Assembly (NCBI RefSeq): GCF_046600715.1
Contig: NZ_JBJMAV010000003.1
Span: 248,001-312,000 of the forward strand
DNA: 64,000 nucleotides
Direction of reading: 5' to 3'
Source: Lysobacter_C viscosus
GTDB taxonomy: Bacteria > Pseudomonadota > Gammaproteobacteria > Xanthomonadales > Xanthomonadaceae
A model generated the notes under the pieces. The model did no database searches. It saw only the letters and a program-made list of their open reading frames with translations, and had not been told where the DNA came from. Both the position numbers and the translations under genes were made by a program. Positions 19,878 through 27,852 of the stretch are shown here, one piece after another. Positions within the stretch are counted from its first letter, which is position 1. Each line of letters starts with the position of its first letter.

Positions 19878-20837
19878 GTGGAATTCGACCTGATCCATCG
19901 CATCCACCAGCGCGCCCGCAACCGCGACGACGTGGTGCTGGGCATCGGTGACGACGCCGCCCTGCTGCAGCCGCCGGCCGGCCGCCAGCTGGTGGTGGCC
20001 ATGGACACACTCAACGCCGGCGTGCATTTCCCGGTCGGAACCATGGCTGCCGACATCGGCTGGAAAGCGCTGGCGGTGAACCTCTCCGACCTGGCCGCGA
20101 TGGGCGCGGAGCCGGCCTGGTGCACGTTATCGCTGTCGCTCCCGGACGCCGACCCGGCGTGGGTGGACGGCTTCCTCGACGGATTCCTCGACCTGGCTGA
20201 TCGCCACCGCGTCTCGCTGGTCGGCGGGGACACCACGCGCGGCCCGCTCTCGGTGTGCGTGACCGTGCATGGCTTCATCGAGCCGGGGTCCGCCCTGCGA
20301 CGCGCGGGCGCGATGGCCGGCGATGACGTCTGGGTCACCGGTACGCTGGGCGATGCCGCCGCCGCGCTGTCGCGCTTGCATGAGGTCCCGCCCGGTGCCG
20401 GGCACGACGAGATGGCGCGGCGGCTCGACCGCCCGACACCCCGGGTCGGGTGTGGGCGGGCGCTGGTCGGCCTCGCCCATGCCGCGATCGATATTTCAGA
20501 CGGGCTGCTGGCGGACGTCGGCCACGTCGCCCGCGCCAGTGGCGTGTCGATCCGGCTGGAGGTGGACGCGTTGCCGGCCTCCGATGCACTGGGCGAGGCC
20601 TTCGCCGCCGACACCCGACGCACGTTGCAGGCCAGCGGCGGCGACGACTACGAGCTGTGCTTCACCACGCCGGTCGATGCACGGCACCGGGTGGCGGCAC
20701 TGTCCGAGACCCTGGGTTTGCGCATCACCCGCATCGGCACAGTCGAAGCGGGCGAGGGCGTACACGCGACCCTTGCCGATGGACGTGCGTGGCAGCCTGC
20801 GCGCAACGGCTACGCGCACTTCGAGGTGGGCCGGTAG
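19878..20837 (+). CDS. thiL: Thiamine-monophosphate kinase
   Basis: 319 residues from a GTG with GGGAACGG just upstream. Final step of thiamine diphosphate synthesis (TMP plus ATP to TPP). Motifs: the N-terminal GIGDDAALLQPPAGRQLVVAMDTL metal/ATP segment, AVNLSDLAAMGAEP, LVGGDTTRGPL, the central AIDISDGLLADVGHVA and GGDDYELCFT. Position after nusB is the usual arrangement. It converges on the dehydrogenase gene with 122 bases between and no obvious terminator hairpin. Confidence 0.95.
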   Translation: MEFDLIHRIHQRARNRDDVVLGIGDDAALLQPPAGRQLVVAMDTLNAGVHFPVGTMAADIGWKALAVNLSDLAAMGAEPAWCTLSLSLPDADPAWVDGFLDGFLDLADRHRVSLVGGDTTRGPLSVCVTVHGFIEPGSALRRAGAMAGDDVWVTGTLGDAAAALSRLHEVPPGAGHDEMARRLDRPTPRVGCGRALVGLAHAAIDISDGLLADVGHVARASGVSIRLEVDALPASDALGEAFAADTRRTLQASGGDDYELCFTTPVDARHRVAALSETLGLRITRIGTVEAGEGVHATLADGRAWQPARNGYAHFEVGR

Positions 20838-20959
20838 AGAGCCCCGCCGGCGACGAAGCCGCGACCGCCTTGATGACGGAGTGGCAGGGCTGACGTCCCG
20901 CCCATTGCAGGTGGCCTGCCCCCTTGAAGCCCGCCCGGCTGGCGGCGCCACCCAGGCCC

Positions 20960-22354
20960 TTATGCGGGGGGCAGCAACTTGCCTGGGTTGAGGATCCCAT
21001 CGGGATCGAACACCGCCTTGACCTGGCGCATCACCGCCAGCGTCGCCGCGTCCACGGCCAGGGGCATGAAGTCGCGCTTGGCCAGGCCGATGCCGTGCTC
21101 GCCCGACAGCGTGCCGCCCAGCGAGATCGCCAGTTCGAACACCCGTGCCAATGCCGCCTGCGCGCGTTGCGACTGTGCCGGGTCGGCCGGGTCGAACATC
21201 AGGTTGACGTGCAGGTTGCCGTTGCCGGCGTGGCCGAAACAGACGATCGGCAGGTCGAACTCCCGCGCCAGCGCCTGCACGCCATCGACAAGCCCGGGGA
21301 TGCGCGACACGGGCACCACCACGTCCTCGTTGATCTTGCCCGGCGCGAGCGTGCGCAACGCCGGCGACAGCGCCTTGCGCGCAGCCCACAGGCCGGCGCG
21401 GGCGGCCTCGTCGGCGGCATCGTCCAGCGACACCAGCCCGTCCCCGGTGGCGGCGTGCATCAGCGCCCGGATGTCGCGGGGCAGCTGCGTGGGGTCGCCA
21501 TCGGCCTCGATCATCAGCAGTGCGCCGGCATCGGCGGGCAGGTCCGCGCCACCCACGTCGCGGGCCAGGCGCACCGCCTGCGCATCCATGAATTCCAGCA
21601 TCGACGGCGTCACCGGCTGCGCCATCAGCCGTGCCACCGCCTGCGCCGCGCTGGACACGTCGCGATAGATCGCGCGCAGCGCGTGCCGGGCGGGCGCTGT
21701 CGGGGTCAATCTCAAGGTGGCTTCCACCACCAGCGCCAGCGTGCCTTCGCTGCCGACCAGCAGGCGATGCAGGTCCAGGCCGGTCGAGCCCTTGGTGGTC
21801 GCGGTACCGCTGGTGATCAGTTCGCCCGCGCCGGTCACCGCGGTCAGCGCCAGCACGTTGTCCCGGCTGGCGCCGTACTTCACCGCGCGAGGGCCGCCTG
21901 CGTTGCAGGCGAGGTTGCCACCGACCGTGCTGAACGCCGCGCTGGTGGGATCGGGCGGCCAGAACAGCCCGTGGGCCGCGAGCGCGACCTGCAGGTCGCC
22001 ATTGAGCACGCCCGGCTCGACCACGGCGCAGCGGTCACCGGGGCGGATGTCGAGGATCCGGTCCATGCGCTCGAACGACACCACCACGCCACCGGCGACC
22101 GGTACCGCCGCGCCCGTGGTGTTGGTGCCGCGGCCGCGTGCCACCACCGGCACCCGGTGGCGGCGACAGGCGCGCACCAGTGCCAGCACCTGCGTACGGT
22201 CGCGCGGCAGGGCCACGGCGTCGGGCATGGCCTCCCGCCTGGAGTTGTCATAGCCGTAGCCGATCCGCTCGCCCGGATCGGTGCGAAAACCGTCCCCCAG
22301 CAGGTCGGCCAATTCGCGCAGCAAGGGGTCGGGCAGTCCAGGTGCGTCGCGCAT
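20960..22354 (-). CDS. FAD-linked D-2-hydroxyacid dehydrogenase (GlcD/D-lactate dehydrogenase family)
   Basis: 464 residues. N-terminal PCMH-type FAD domain (VVARGRGTNTTGAAVPVAGG; STVGGNLACNAGGPRAVKYG; LLVGSEGTLALVVEATLRL) and a C-terminal oxidase domain with GHAGNGNLHVNLMF and the metal/substrate segment SGEHGIGLAKRDFM. The family oxidises D-lactate, glycolate or D-2-hydroxyglutarate; no accessory glcE/glcF genes are nearby, so a stand-alone D-lactate or D-2-hydroxyglutarate enzyme is most likely. It begins three bases after yraN and is probably the last gene of an lpoA-yraN-dehydrogenase operon. Confidence 0.88.
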   Translation of the reverse strand: MRDAPGLPDPLLRELADLLGDGFRTDPGERIGYGYDNSRREAMPDAVALPRDRTQVLALVRACRRHRVPVVARGRGTNTTGAAVPVAGGVVVSFERMDRILDIRPGDRCAVVEPGVLNGDLQVALAAHGLFWPPDPTSAAFSTVGGNLACNAGGPRAVKYGASRDNVLALTAVTGAGELITSGTATTKGSTGLDLHRLLVGSEGTLALVVEATLRLTPTAPARHALRAIYRDVSSAAQAVARLMAQPVTPSMLEFMDAQAVRLARDVGGADLPADAGALLMIEADGDPTQLPRDIRALMHAATGDGLVSLDDAADEAARAGLWAARKALSPALRTLAPGKINEDVVVPVSRIPGLVDGVQALAREFDLPIVCFGHAGNGNLHVNLMFDPADPAQSQRAQAALARVFELAISLGGTLSGEHGIGLAKRDFMPLAVDAATLAVMRQVKAVFDPDGILNPGKLLPPA

Positions 22355-22357
22355 GGC

Positions 22358-22771
22358 TCAGCAGTCGTCGGCGCGGAAGGCGTCGCGCAGCCAGTTCAGG
22401 CGGGGCGCGGAGGGATCGCCCGCCGCCTCGACCACATCGAAACGGCACGCGGCATCGGCGTAGCGGGCATTCGCCTGCAGAAACGCCTGCGCGGCGCGGA
22501 CCAGCCGCCGCCGCTTTTCGCGGGTCACCGACACCGCCCCGCCGCCGAACGCGCCGCCCCGCCGGTGGCGCACCTCGACGAACACCAGGGTATTGGCGGG
22601 CGCCGTCGCGTCCCACATCACCAGGTCCAGTTCGCCGAAGCGGTACCCCACGTTGCGTGCGATTTCCCGCAGCCCGGCCTGCGTCAGGTGCGCGCAGGCC
22701 GCGGCCTCGACCGCCGCGCCGGTGTCCCGGGGATCAGCGCTCGGCACCGGCCAGCGGCACCTGCCGGCCAC
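22358..22771 (-). CDS. yraN: UPF0102/YraN family protein, predicted nuclease fold
   Basis: 137 residues from the ATG at 22771. A GTG at 22747 would shorten it to 129 residues and the lpoA overlap from 38 to 14 bases, and may be the real start. The core GELDLVMWD ... LVFVEVRHRRGGAFGG carries the E-D-ExR pattern of the PD-(D/E)XK-like fold, and VTREKRRRLVRAAQAFL and CRFDVV are typical. Biochemical role not established. The lpoA-yraN neighbourhood is the same as in enterobacteria. Confidence 0.88.
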   Translation of the reverse strand: MAGRCRWPVPSADPRDTGAAVEAAACAHLTQAGLREIARNVGYRFGELDLVMWDATAPANTLVFVEVRHRRGGAFGGGAVSVTREKRRRLVRAAQAFLQANARYADAACRFDVVEAAGDPSAPRLNWLRDAFRADDC

Positions 22772-24125
22772 CGATGAACGTGGACCAGGCGGGGGTCCGC
22801 TGCACGTGGCCGAAGCCGTCGATGCGCAGGGTGCCGGTGGCGCCTTCGACCCGGCCGTCTGCGGCCAGCGCGAGGTGCTCGAGGTAGGCGGTCAACAGCC
22901 AGGCATCGAAGCCGAAGGCGAACAGGCGTGCCCCGCCGCCTTTGGCCGTCGGTAGCGTGGCCGCCGCGCGGTCCAGGCTGGGCAGGCCGCGGACGCTGCG
23001 GTTGTTCCAGGCGATGGTGGGAAAGGCGATCCCGTCCAGCACGCTGTCCCTGGCTGGATCACCGGTGCCGGACAGCAGTTGCGACGTCGCCACCCGGGGC
23101 TTCCCGGCCAGGCCCGCCATTGCCAGCTTCGGCACCACGCCGTGCGCATCCTCGCCGCGCACGGCCAGGAACACCGCGTCGACGCCACCCTCCTTCTGCG
23201 CGAACAGCGCGAAGTCCTCGGTTCGCGCGCCCACCACGTCGGTGACCACGCCTCCGCCTTCGGCCAACCGCTCGCGCATCGCGGCGATCGCGCGCTGCTG
23301 GGTGTCGGATTCACCGCCCACCGCCAGCACGCGCCGTGCGCCGCGCTCCAGCAGGTAGTCGGCGGCCGCGGCGCCTTCGTCCTCCGGCGACAGCGCGAAG
23401 CTGGCGTTGCCCGGCGGCGGCGCGACGGAGCCGCGGTTGAGCGCGAGCACCGGCACCTGCAGCGTGCCGCGCCCGAACAGCGCGTCGACCTCGTCGCGGC
23501 CCAGCGGCCCGAGCACGAAGTCATGGCCTTCGGCGACGGCGCGGTCGTATGCCGACAGCGTGCCACCCGCGGTGCCGTGGGTATCGATGAATTCGATCTC
23601 GGGACGCCGGCGCCGCTCGCCGTAGTAGCCGGCCAGCAAGCCGTCGCGGACGGGCGAGGCAGCGGTGGCGAGATCGCCCGAGAGCGGCAGCAGCACGGCC
23701 AGCCGGACCGGCGGGCGATAGCCGTCGCTGTCGGCGGGCGGCCGGTTGCCTGCATCGAACTGCCACTGCGGGCGGTCGAACGGACGCGGCAGCGGCAATC
23801 CGCGGCGCAGCAGGGCGCGGCCGACATAGTTGTAGAAGGGGTCGCCATCGGCCAGTGCCGCCGCTTCCCGCGCCAGCGTCGCGTCGTCCAGTTGCGACAG
23901 CAGCGCGCCGATGCGCGTCTCGGCCTGGCTACGGGCGGGCCCGGAAAGGAATGTGGCTTCGCGCGCCAGTTGCGCGGCCTGGGCGATCGCCGGGTCCTGC
24001 ACGACGGGCGGCGGCGCAGGCGCGCGCGTGGGGACCGCGCCGCAGCCGGCCAGCAGGCTGACCATCATCGCGGCCAGTAGCAGGCGCACGGTGGGAGAGG
24101 TGGCGCGTCTCATCAAAGGGCTCAT
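22734..24125 (-). CDS. lpoA: Penicillin-binding protein activator LpoA (LppC family lipoprotein), short form
   Basis: 463 residues. Signal sequence with lipobox LLAGC, Cys28, so an outer-membrane lipoprotein facing the periplasm. The C-terminal ~340 residues form the periplasmic-binding-protein fold (VRLAVLLPLSGDLATAASPVRDG; DFVLGPLGRDEVDALF; VPVLALNRG; FAFGFDAWLLTAYLEHL). The N-terminal TPR domain found in E. coli LpoA (678 aa) is reduced to ~60 residues. LpoA activates PBP1A from the outer membrane. The start at 24125 gives a compact signal peptide; 24113 is an alternative. TAGAAT at 24177-24172 on this strand is a plausible -10. Confidence 0.88.
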   Translation of the reverse strand: MSPLMRRATSPTVRLLLAAMMVSLLAGCGAVPTRAPAPPPVVQDPAIAQAAQLAREATFLSGPARSQAETRIGALLSQLDDATLAREAAALADGDPFYNYVGRALLRRGLPLPRPFDRPQWQFDAGNRPPADSDGYRPPVRLAVLLPLSGDLATAASPVRDGLLAGYYGERRRRPEIEFIDTHGTAGGTLSAYDRAVAEGHDFVLGPLGRDEVDALFGRGTLQVPVLALNRGSVAPPPGNASFALSPEDEGAAAADYLLERGARRVLAVGGESDTQQRAIAAMRERLAEGGGVVTDVVGARTEDFALFAQKEGGVDAVFLAVRGEDAHGVVPKLAMAGLAGKPRVATSQLLSGTGDPARDSVLDGIAFPTIAWNNRSVRGLPSLDRAAATLPTAKGGGARLFAFGFDAWLLTAYLEHLALAADGRVEGATGTLRIDGFGHVQRTPAWSTFIGGRQVPLAGAER

Positions 24126-24200
24126 CGGCAACCGTTCGCCGCGGGACGGCGTTCTGCGTGAAAGGGTTACGATTCTACCCATCCCCCATGTGGAAACACG

Positions 24201-25043
24201 ATGCAGACTGGTGCACCGCCCAAGGCCGGCACGTTGCATGTCGTCGCCACGCCGATCGGCCATCTGGGCGACCTGTCCGCCCGCGCGCTGGAAACCCTGG
24301 GTCGCGTCGATGCCATTTGCGCGGAAGACACCCGGCACACCCGGCAACTGCTGGGCCACTTCGGCGTGGAACGCCCGTTGCTGGCCCTGCACGAGCACAA
24401 CGAGGATGCGCAGGCGGCGTCGCTGGTGGAGCGGCTGCGCTCAGGCCAGTCGCTGGCACTGGTGTCGGATGCGGGAACGCCGCTGGTCAGCGACCCGGGA
24501 TACCGGCTGGTGCGTGCGGCCCGCGCGGCTGGAATCCGGGTCTCGCCGGTGCCGGGGCCGTGCGCGGCCATCGCCGCGCTGAGCGTGGCGGGACTACCGT
24601 CGGACCGCTTCGCCTTCGAGGGTTTCCTGCCTGCCAAGGGTGGCGCACGCCGCGACCGGCTGGCGCGGCTGGCACCGGAGCCGCGCACGCTGCTGTTCTA
24701 CGAATCGGGGCACCGGATCGGCGATTCGCTGGCCGACATGGCGGCCGCGTTCGGTCCCGCGCGCCCGGCGGTACTGGCGCGCGAGCTGACCAAGCTGTTC
24801 GAGACGGTGCTGGGCGAAACCCTTGCCGAGCTGGTCCAACAGGTCCGCGACGACCCCAACCAGCGCCGGGGGGAATTCGTGGTGGTGGTGCAGGGTGCCG
24901 GCGAGGACGCTGACGGTCGCATTGCGGAGGGCCGGCGCGTCTACGCGGCGCTGGCCGCGCACTTGCCCCCCTCCACGGCCGCGAAGGTGGCCGCGGAACT
25001 CACCGGTGCGCCACGCAAGGCGCTGTACGGAGCTTCAGGTTGA
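24201..25043 (+). CDS. rsmI: 16S rRNA (cytidine1402-2'-O)-methyltransferase RsmI
   Basis: 280 residues. SAM-dependent methyltransferase of the tetrapyrrole-methylase fold that modifies C1402 in the ribosomal decoding centre. Landmarks: LHVVATPIGHLGDLSARALE, CAEDTRHTRQLL, LVSDAGTPLVSDPGYRLVR, PVPGPCAAIAALSVAGLP, and KLFETVLGETLAEL. Divergent from lpoA with 75 bases between the starts, the same neighbourhood as in E. coli. The hairpin at 25045-25064 follows its stop. Confidence 0.96.
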   Translation: MQTGAPPKAGTLHVVATPIGHLGDLSARALETLGRVDAICAEDTRHTRQLLGHFGVERPLLALHEHNEDAQAASLVERLRSGQSLALVSDAGTPLVSDPGYRLVRAARAAGIRVSPVPGPCAAIAALSVAGLPSDRFAFEGFLPAKGGARRDRLARLAPEPRTLLFYESGHRIGDSLADMAAAFGPARPAVLARELTKLFETVLGETLAELVQQVRDDPNQRRGEFVVVVQGAGEDADGRIAEGRRVYAALAAHLPPSTAAKVAAELTGAPRKALYGASG

Positions 25044-25044
25044 C

Positions 25045-25064
25045 GCCCCGCCCGTAGGCGGGGC
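25045..25064 (+). terminator. GC-rich hairpin after rsmI
   Basis: Stem GCCCCGCC (25045-25052) pairs exactly with GGCGGGGC (25057-25064) around the loop CGTA, two bases after the rsmI stop. No clean T-run follows, so it may be a weak or factor-dependent terminator between the convergent rsmI and the small secreted-protein gene. Confidence 0.5.
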
Positions 25065-25079
25065 GCGCCCTGCTGTTCG

Positions 25080-25436
25080 TTAAGTCCGGCAGCCGATGCT
25101 CGTACTTGCAGTGCCCAGCAGTTGCCCAGTATCGCGATTTATGAAGTTCACGAAGACGGTGCCCGAATCGACTCCGGGCCTGCAGTACACGGAACAGAAG
25201 CGGCCCGCGCCACAGTTGTCCAAGATCACGCCCGAGTCGCCATACCACTGATGACTTCGCCTGCCCACGTAGTCGGTGTGCGCTTCGCAACTTTTAAAGG
25301 CGTTGTAGTGTCCTTGCTCGCACTGGACGTAGAAGTCGACTGACTGGGCAGTGGCGGCAGGTGCAGGCGAATGGACCATGCCAATCGATAGGGCGATGAG
25401 CAGACCCGCAATTTTCGCCGATAGCTTCCATTTCAT
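25080..25436 (-). CDS. Unrecognised small secreted protein with six cysteines
   Basis: 118 residues. The N-terminus MKWKLSAKIAGLLIALSIGM is a Sec signal peptide, with cleavage likely after PAATA (~residue 30). The ~88-residue mature part has six Cys (in VQCEQ, KSCEA, DNCGAG, RFCSV, YCRPG, GCRT), an even number consistent with three disulfides in a secreted fold. I recognise no family. Base composition is visibly less GC-rich than the neighbouring genes, which may indicate later acquisition. An upstream ATG at 25463 would add nine residues; GGAGAG upstream of 25436 supports the shorter form. It lies between rsmI (convergent) and rnpB (divergent). Confidence 0.62.
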   Translation of the reverse strand: MKWKLSAKIAGLLIALSIGMVHSPAPAATAQSVDFYVQCEQGHYNAFKSCEAHTDYVGRRSHQWYGDSGVILDNCGAGRFCSVYCRPGVDSGTVFVNFINRDTGQLLGTASTSIGCRT

Positions 25437-25580
25437 TCCTTTTACTCTCCATGAGTTGTACATCCTTGGCCCCTGCTCGCGGTTGTCAATCTTGTGCTTG
25501 AGCAGCGGGAGCCGAATTGCCGGCTCATCCCGAGCATATACGGTGCCCCGCCGCATGGAAAAGATGGCAATATCCGCCCC

Positions 25581-26002
25581 GGCGGAGTCGGCCAGGCAGC
25601 CGCGTCATGCGCAAGCATGCCGAGGAAAGTCCGGGCTCCACAGGGCACGGTGCCAGGTAACGCCTGGGCGGCGCGAGCCGACGGAAAGTGCAACAGAGAG
25701 CAGACCGCCGAACGACCCTGCCGCTGTGGGGGTGCTTGTCGGACGAAAGTCCGGCCAAGTGCCACCGCACCGCCGAAAGGCGGAGGCAGGGTGCGTGGCA
25801 AGGGTGAAACGGTGCGGTAAGAGCGCACCGCGAGTCTGGCAACAGACCGGCACGGCAAACCCCACCGGGAGCAAGACCAAATAGGGAGGCAATGCCGCGG
25901 CCCGCGGTGCCTCCGGGTAGGTTGCTTGAGCGTCGCGGTGACGCGGCGCCTAGAGGAATGGCTGCCCACGACAGAACCCGGCTTATCGGCCGGCTCCGCC
26001 CC
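25581..26002 (+). ncRNA. rnpB: RNase P RNA (M1 RNA, class A)
   Basis: Catalytic RNA of RNase P, which removes 5' leaders from tRNA precursors. The hallmark blocks are present in order: GAGGAAAGTCCGGGCTCC (25623 on), GGTGCCAGGTAACGCCTGG, AGTGCAACAGAGAGCAGACC, AAGGGTGAAACGGTGCGGTA with AGAGCGCACCGC, GCAAACCCCACCGGGAGCAA followed by ACCAAATAGG, the GGTAGGTTGCTTGAG block and the terminal CCACGACAGAACCCGGCTTA. P1 is formed by 25581-25593 pairing with 25988-26000 (one mismatch). A T-run at 26003-26007 directly follows and probably ends transcription. Open frames crossing this region are not genes. Confidence 0.95.
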
Positions 26003-26297
26003 TTTTTCTTCGGCTTCGCCGGCTGCACGTCCGTCCGCGACCGCTGGCGTGCCCGCCTGGCGCCGATCTCCACCTCCCAAAGCCCGCAATCCGCGCGAGC
26101 CGGCTGCCCCGGCGTACGCGTGCTGCGCTGCGGCAGCGAATCCGGGCCGATCCCGTGAATGCCTTGTGATGGCGCCAAAACCTGTGGATATCTCAAAATA
26201 TGAGACGAAACAACGGTTAGTGGATAAGTCTTGAACCGGACTCTGAAGTTCGCCGCAAGTCATTGACGCGCCTAGTGAAAATCGCACCCCAAACTTG
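26003..26297. other. Non-coding stretch between rnpB and the dcw promoter
   Basis: No credible gene. The first ~150 bases are GC-rich without a recognised element. From about 26160 the sequence becomes AT-rich, with a small inverted repeat TCTCA-AAATA-TGAGA (26191-26205) and the two DnaA-box-like 9-mers listed separately. It probably belongs to the control region of the mraZ operon. Confidence 0.6.
26183..26227 (-). promoter_or_regulatory. Two DnaA-box-like 9-mers upstream of mraZ
   Basis: Read on the minus strand, 26191-26183 is ATATCCACA and 26227-26219 is TTATCCACT; each matches the consensus TTATCCACA at 8 of 9 positions, and both have the same orientation. They lie in a locally AT-rich patch about 70-115 bases upstream of the -35 box of the mraZ operon. 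Binding by DnaA is an inference. Confidence 0.4.
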
Positions 26298-26326
26298 TTG
26301 ACAACCCTGTGGACCGTGCCTAAGGT
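26298..26326 (+). promoter_or_regulatory. Sigma-70 promoter of the mraZ-dcw operon (Pmra)
   Basis: A perfect -35 TTGACA (26298-26303), a 17-base spacer and the -10 TAAGGT (26321-26326). It is the best sigma-70 promoter match in the window and stands about 120 bases before mraZ, the expected place for the main promoter of the cell division and wall cluster. Confidence 0.75.
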
Positions 26327-26359
26327 GGGCTTCCGAGGGGAAACCGGGAATTTTGTGGT
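26326..26359 (+). promoter_or_regulatory. Probable MraZ operator boxes
   Basis: GGG-containing boxes recur about once per helical turn: TGGGC (26326), AGGGG (26336), CGGGA (26345) and TGTGG (26354). MraZ rings are known to bind arrays of TGGGN-type repeats with about 10-bp period just downstream of Pmra in E. coli. The position at and after the -10 would allow autorepression. Match is good but not exact. Confidence 0.55.
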
Positions 26360-26443
26360 TTTCCGTGGCCGGATTCGCCCTTCCCGGGTGTTTCCAACGA
26401 CAGGTAGACCCGCCCGGCAGAGGCGGGCTGCCACAGGTGCTCA

Positions 26444-26890
26444 ATGTTCCAGGGCGAGACCGCGATCACGATCGACGACAAGGGCCGGCTGGCGGTGCCC
26501 ACCGCCCACCGCGATGCCGTTGCGCGCGACTGCGGGAACCGCCTGGTGATCACCTACAACCCCTTCGAGTCCGGCTGCCTGTACCTGTACCCGCAGCAGG
26601 TCTGGGAGCGGGTGCGCGACCAGGTCAACAAGTTGCCCAAGGCCAAGAAGACCAGCCGGGTGATGCAGCTGAAGCTGGTCGGTGCGGCCACGTTCGTGGA
26701 GCCCGACGGCAACGGACGCATCACCGTGCCGGCCAGCCATCGCGCGGCGGTGGGCATCGAGAAGAAGGCGGTGCTGCTGGGCATGGGCGAGAAATTCGAG
26801 TTGTGGAGCGAGCAGGCGCACCACGCGCAGATCCGTCAGACCATCTCTGACGAGGATCTGAGCGAGGACCTGCTCGACCTGCAGCTATGA
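26444..26890 (+). CDS. mraZ: Transcriptional regulator MraZ
   Basis: 148 residues. Two AbrB-like halves, each with the family motif: DDKGRLAVPTAHR (~11-23) and DGNGRITVPASHR (~88-100). MraZ forms a ring that binds repeated boxes at its own promoter and tunes the dcw cluster. The N-terminus MFQGETAITIDDKG is standard; AGGTG lies upstream of the ATG. The stop overlaps the rsmH ATG by four bases. Confidence 0.96.
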   Translation: MFQGETAITIDDKGRLAVPTAHRDAVARDCGNRLVITYNPFESGCLYLYPQQVWERVRDQVNKLPKAKKTSRVMQLKLVGAATFVEPDGNGRITVPASHRAAVGIEKKAVLLGMGEKFELWSEQAHHAQIRQTISDEDLSEDLLDLQL

Positions 26891-27852
26891 CGGGTGGTGG
26901 CGTGGACCGCGCCTCGGCGCCCTCCGGCCACCTTCCCGTGATGTTCTCGCAGGCGCTGGACGGCCTGCGCGTGGACGGGAATGGAACCTACCTGGATGGC
27001 ACCTTCGGCCGCGGCGGGCACGCCCGTGGCGTGCTCGAGCGACTGGGCCCCGCAGGCCGGCTGCTGCTGATGGACAAGGACCCCGAGGCGATCGCCGTGG
27101 CCGAACGCGAGTTCGGCACCGATCCGCGCGTGGCCATCCGCCGCGGCAGCTTCGCCGACCTTGCGGACTGGGACGCGACCTCGGGCGGGCTCGACGGCGT
27201 GCTCCTCGACCTGGGCGTGTCCTCCCCGCAGCTGGACGTTGCCGAGCGCGGCTTCAGCTTCGGCAAGGACGGTCCGCTGGACATGCGCATGGACCCCGAC
27301 GCCGGGGCAAGCGCCGCCCAGTGGCTCGCCGGCGCGACCGAGCAGGAAATCGCCGACGTGCTGTGGACCTACGGCGAGGAACGCATGAGCCGGCGCATCG
27401 CCCGGGCCATCGTCGCCCGACGTGCCGAAGAGCCCTTCACCCGCACCGCGCAGCTGGCGGCACAGATCGCGCAGGTCATGCCGCGCGGCGAGCACAAGAC
27501 CCATCCGGCGACACGCAGCTTCCAGGCCATCCGCATCTTCATCAATCGCGAGCTGTCCGACCTGGAAGCCGGGCTGGACGCCGCGCTGGAACGGCTCAGG
27601 CCCGGTGGTCGGTTGGCCGTGATCAGCTTCCACTCGCTGGAGGACCGCATCGTCAAGCAATTCATCGCCGGCCACGCCAAGGCGCCGCCCGCCAACCGGC
27701 GCCTGCCGCAGGCCGAGGTGTTCGTGCCGGCGCTGCGCACGATCGGTTCGGCGATGAAAGCCCAGGCCGACGAGACCGGCGGGAATCCGCGGTCGCGAAG
27801 TGCCGTGCTGCGGATCGCCGAGCGCCTCCACGGCGACGGAGGGGCCGCATGA
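26887..27852 (+). CDS. rsmH: 16S rRNA (cytosine1402-N4)-methyltransferase RsmH
   Basis: 321 residues. SAM-binding GTFGRGGHARGVLERLG (~38-54), then LLDLGVSSPQLDVAERGFSF, RSFQAIRIFINREL and AVISFHSLEDRIVKQF. It methylates the N4 of C1402, the same nucleotide whose ribose is methylated by RsmI (encoded at 24201-25043), so both halves of the m4Cm mark are in this window. It overlaps mraZ and ftsL by four bases each. Confidence 0.97.
   Translation: MTGGGVDRASAPSGHLPVMFSQALDGLRVDGNGTYLDGTFGRGGHARGVLERLGPAGRLLLMDKDPEAIAVAEREFGTDPRVAIRRGSFADLADWDATSGGLDGVLLDLGVSSPQLDVAERGFSFGKDGPLDMRMDPDAGASAAQWLAGATEQEIADVLWTYGEERMSRRIARAIVARRAEEPFTRTAQLAAQIAQVMPRGEHKTHPATRSFQAIRIFINRELSDLEAGLDAALERLRPGGRLAVISFHSLEDRIVKQFIAGHAKAPPANRRLPQAEVFVPALRTIGSAMKAQADETGGNPRSRSAVLRIAERLHGDGGAA

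Noticed and set aside
25892..26234. Small open frames over and after the 3' part of rnpB
   Set aside because: They coincide with conserved RNase P RNA sequence or have no ribosome-binding site and no recognisable product.
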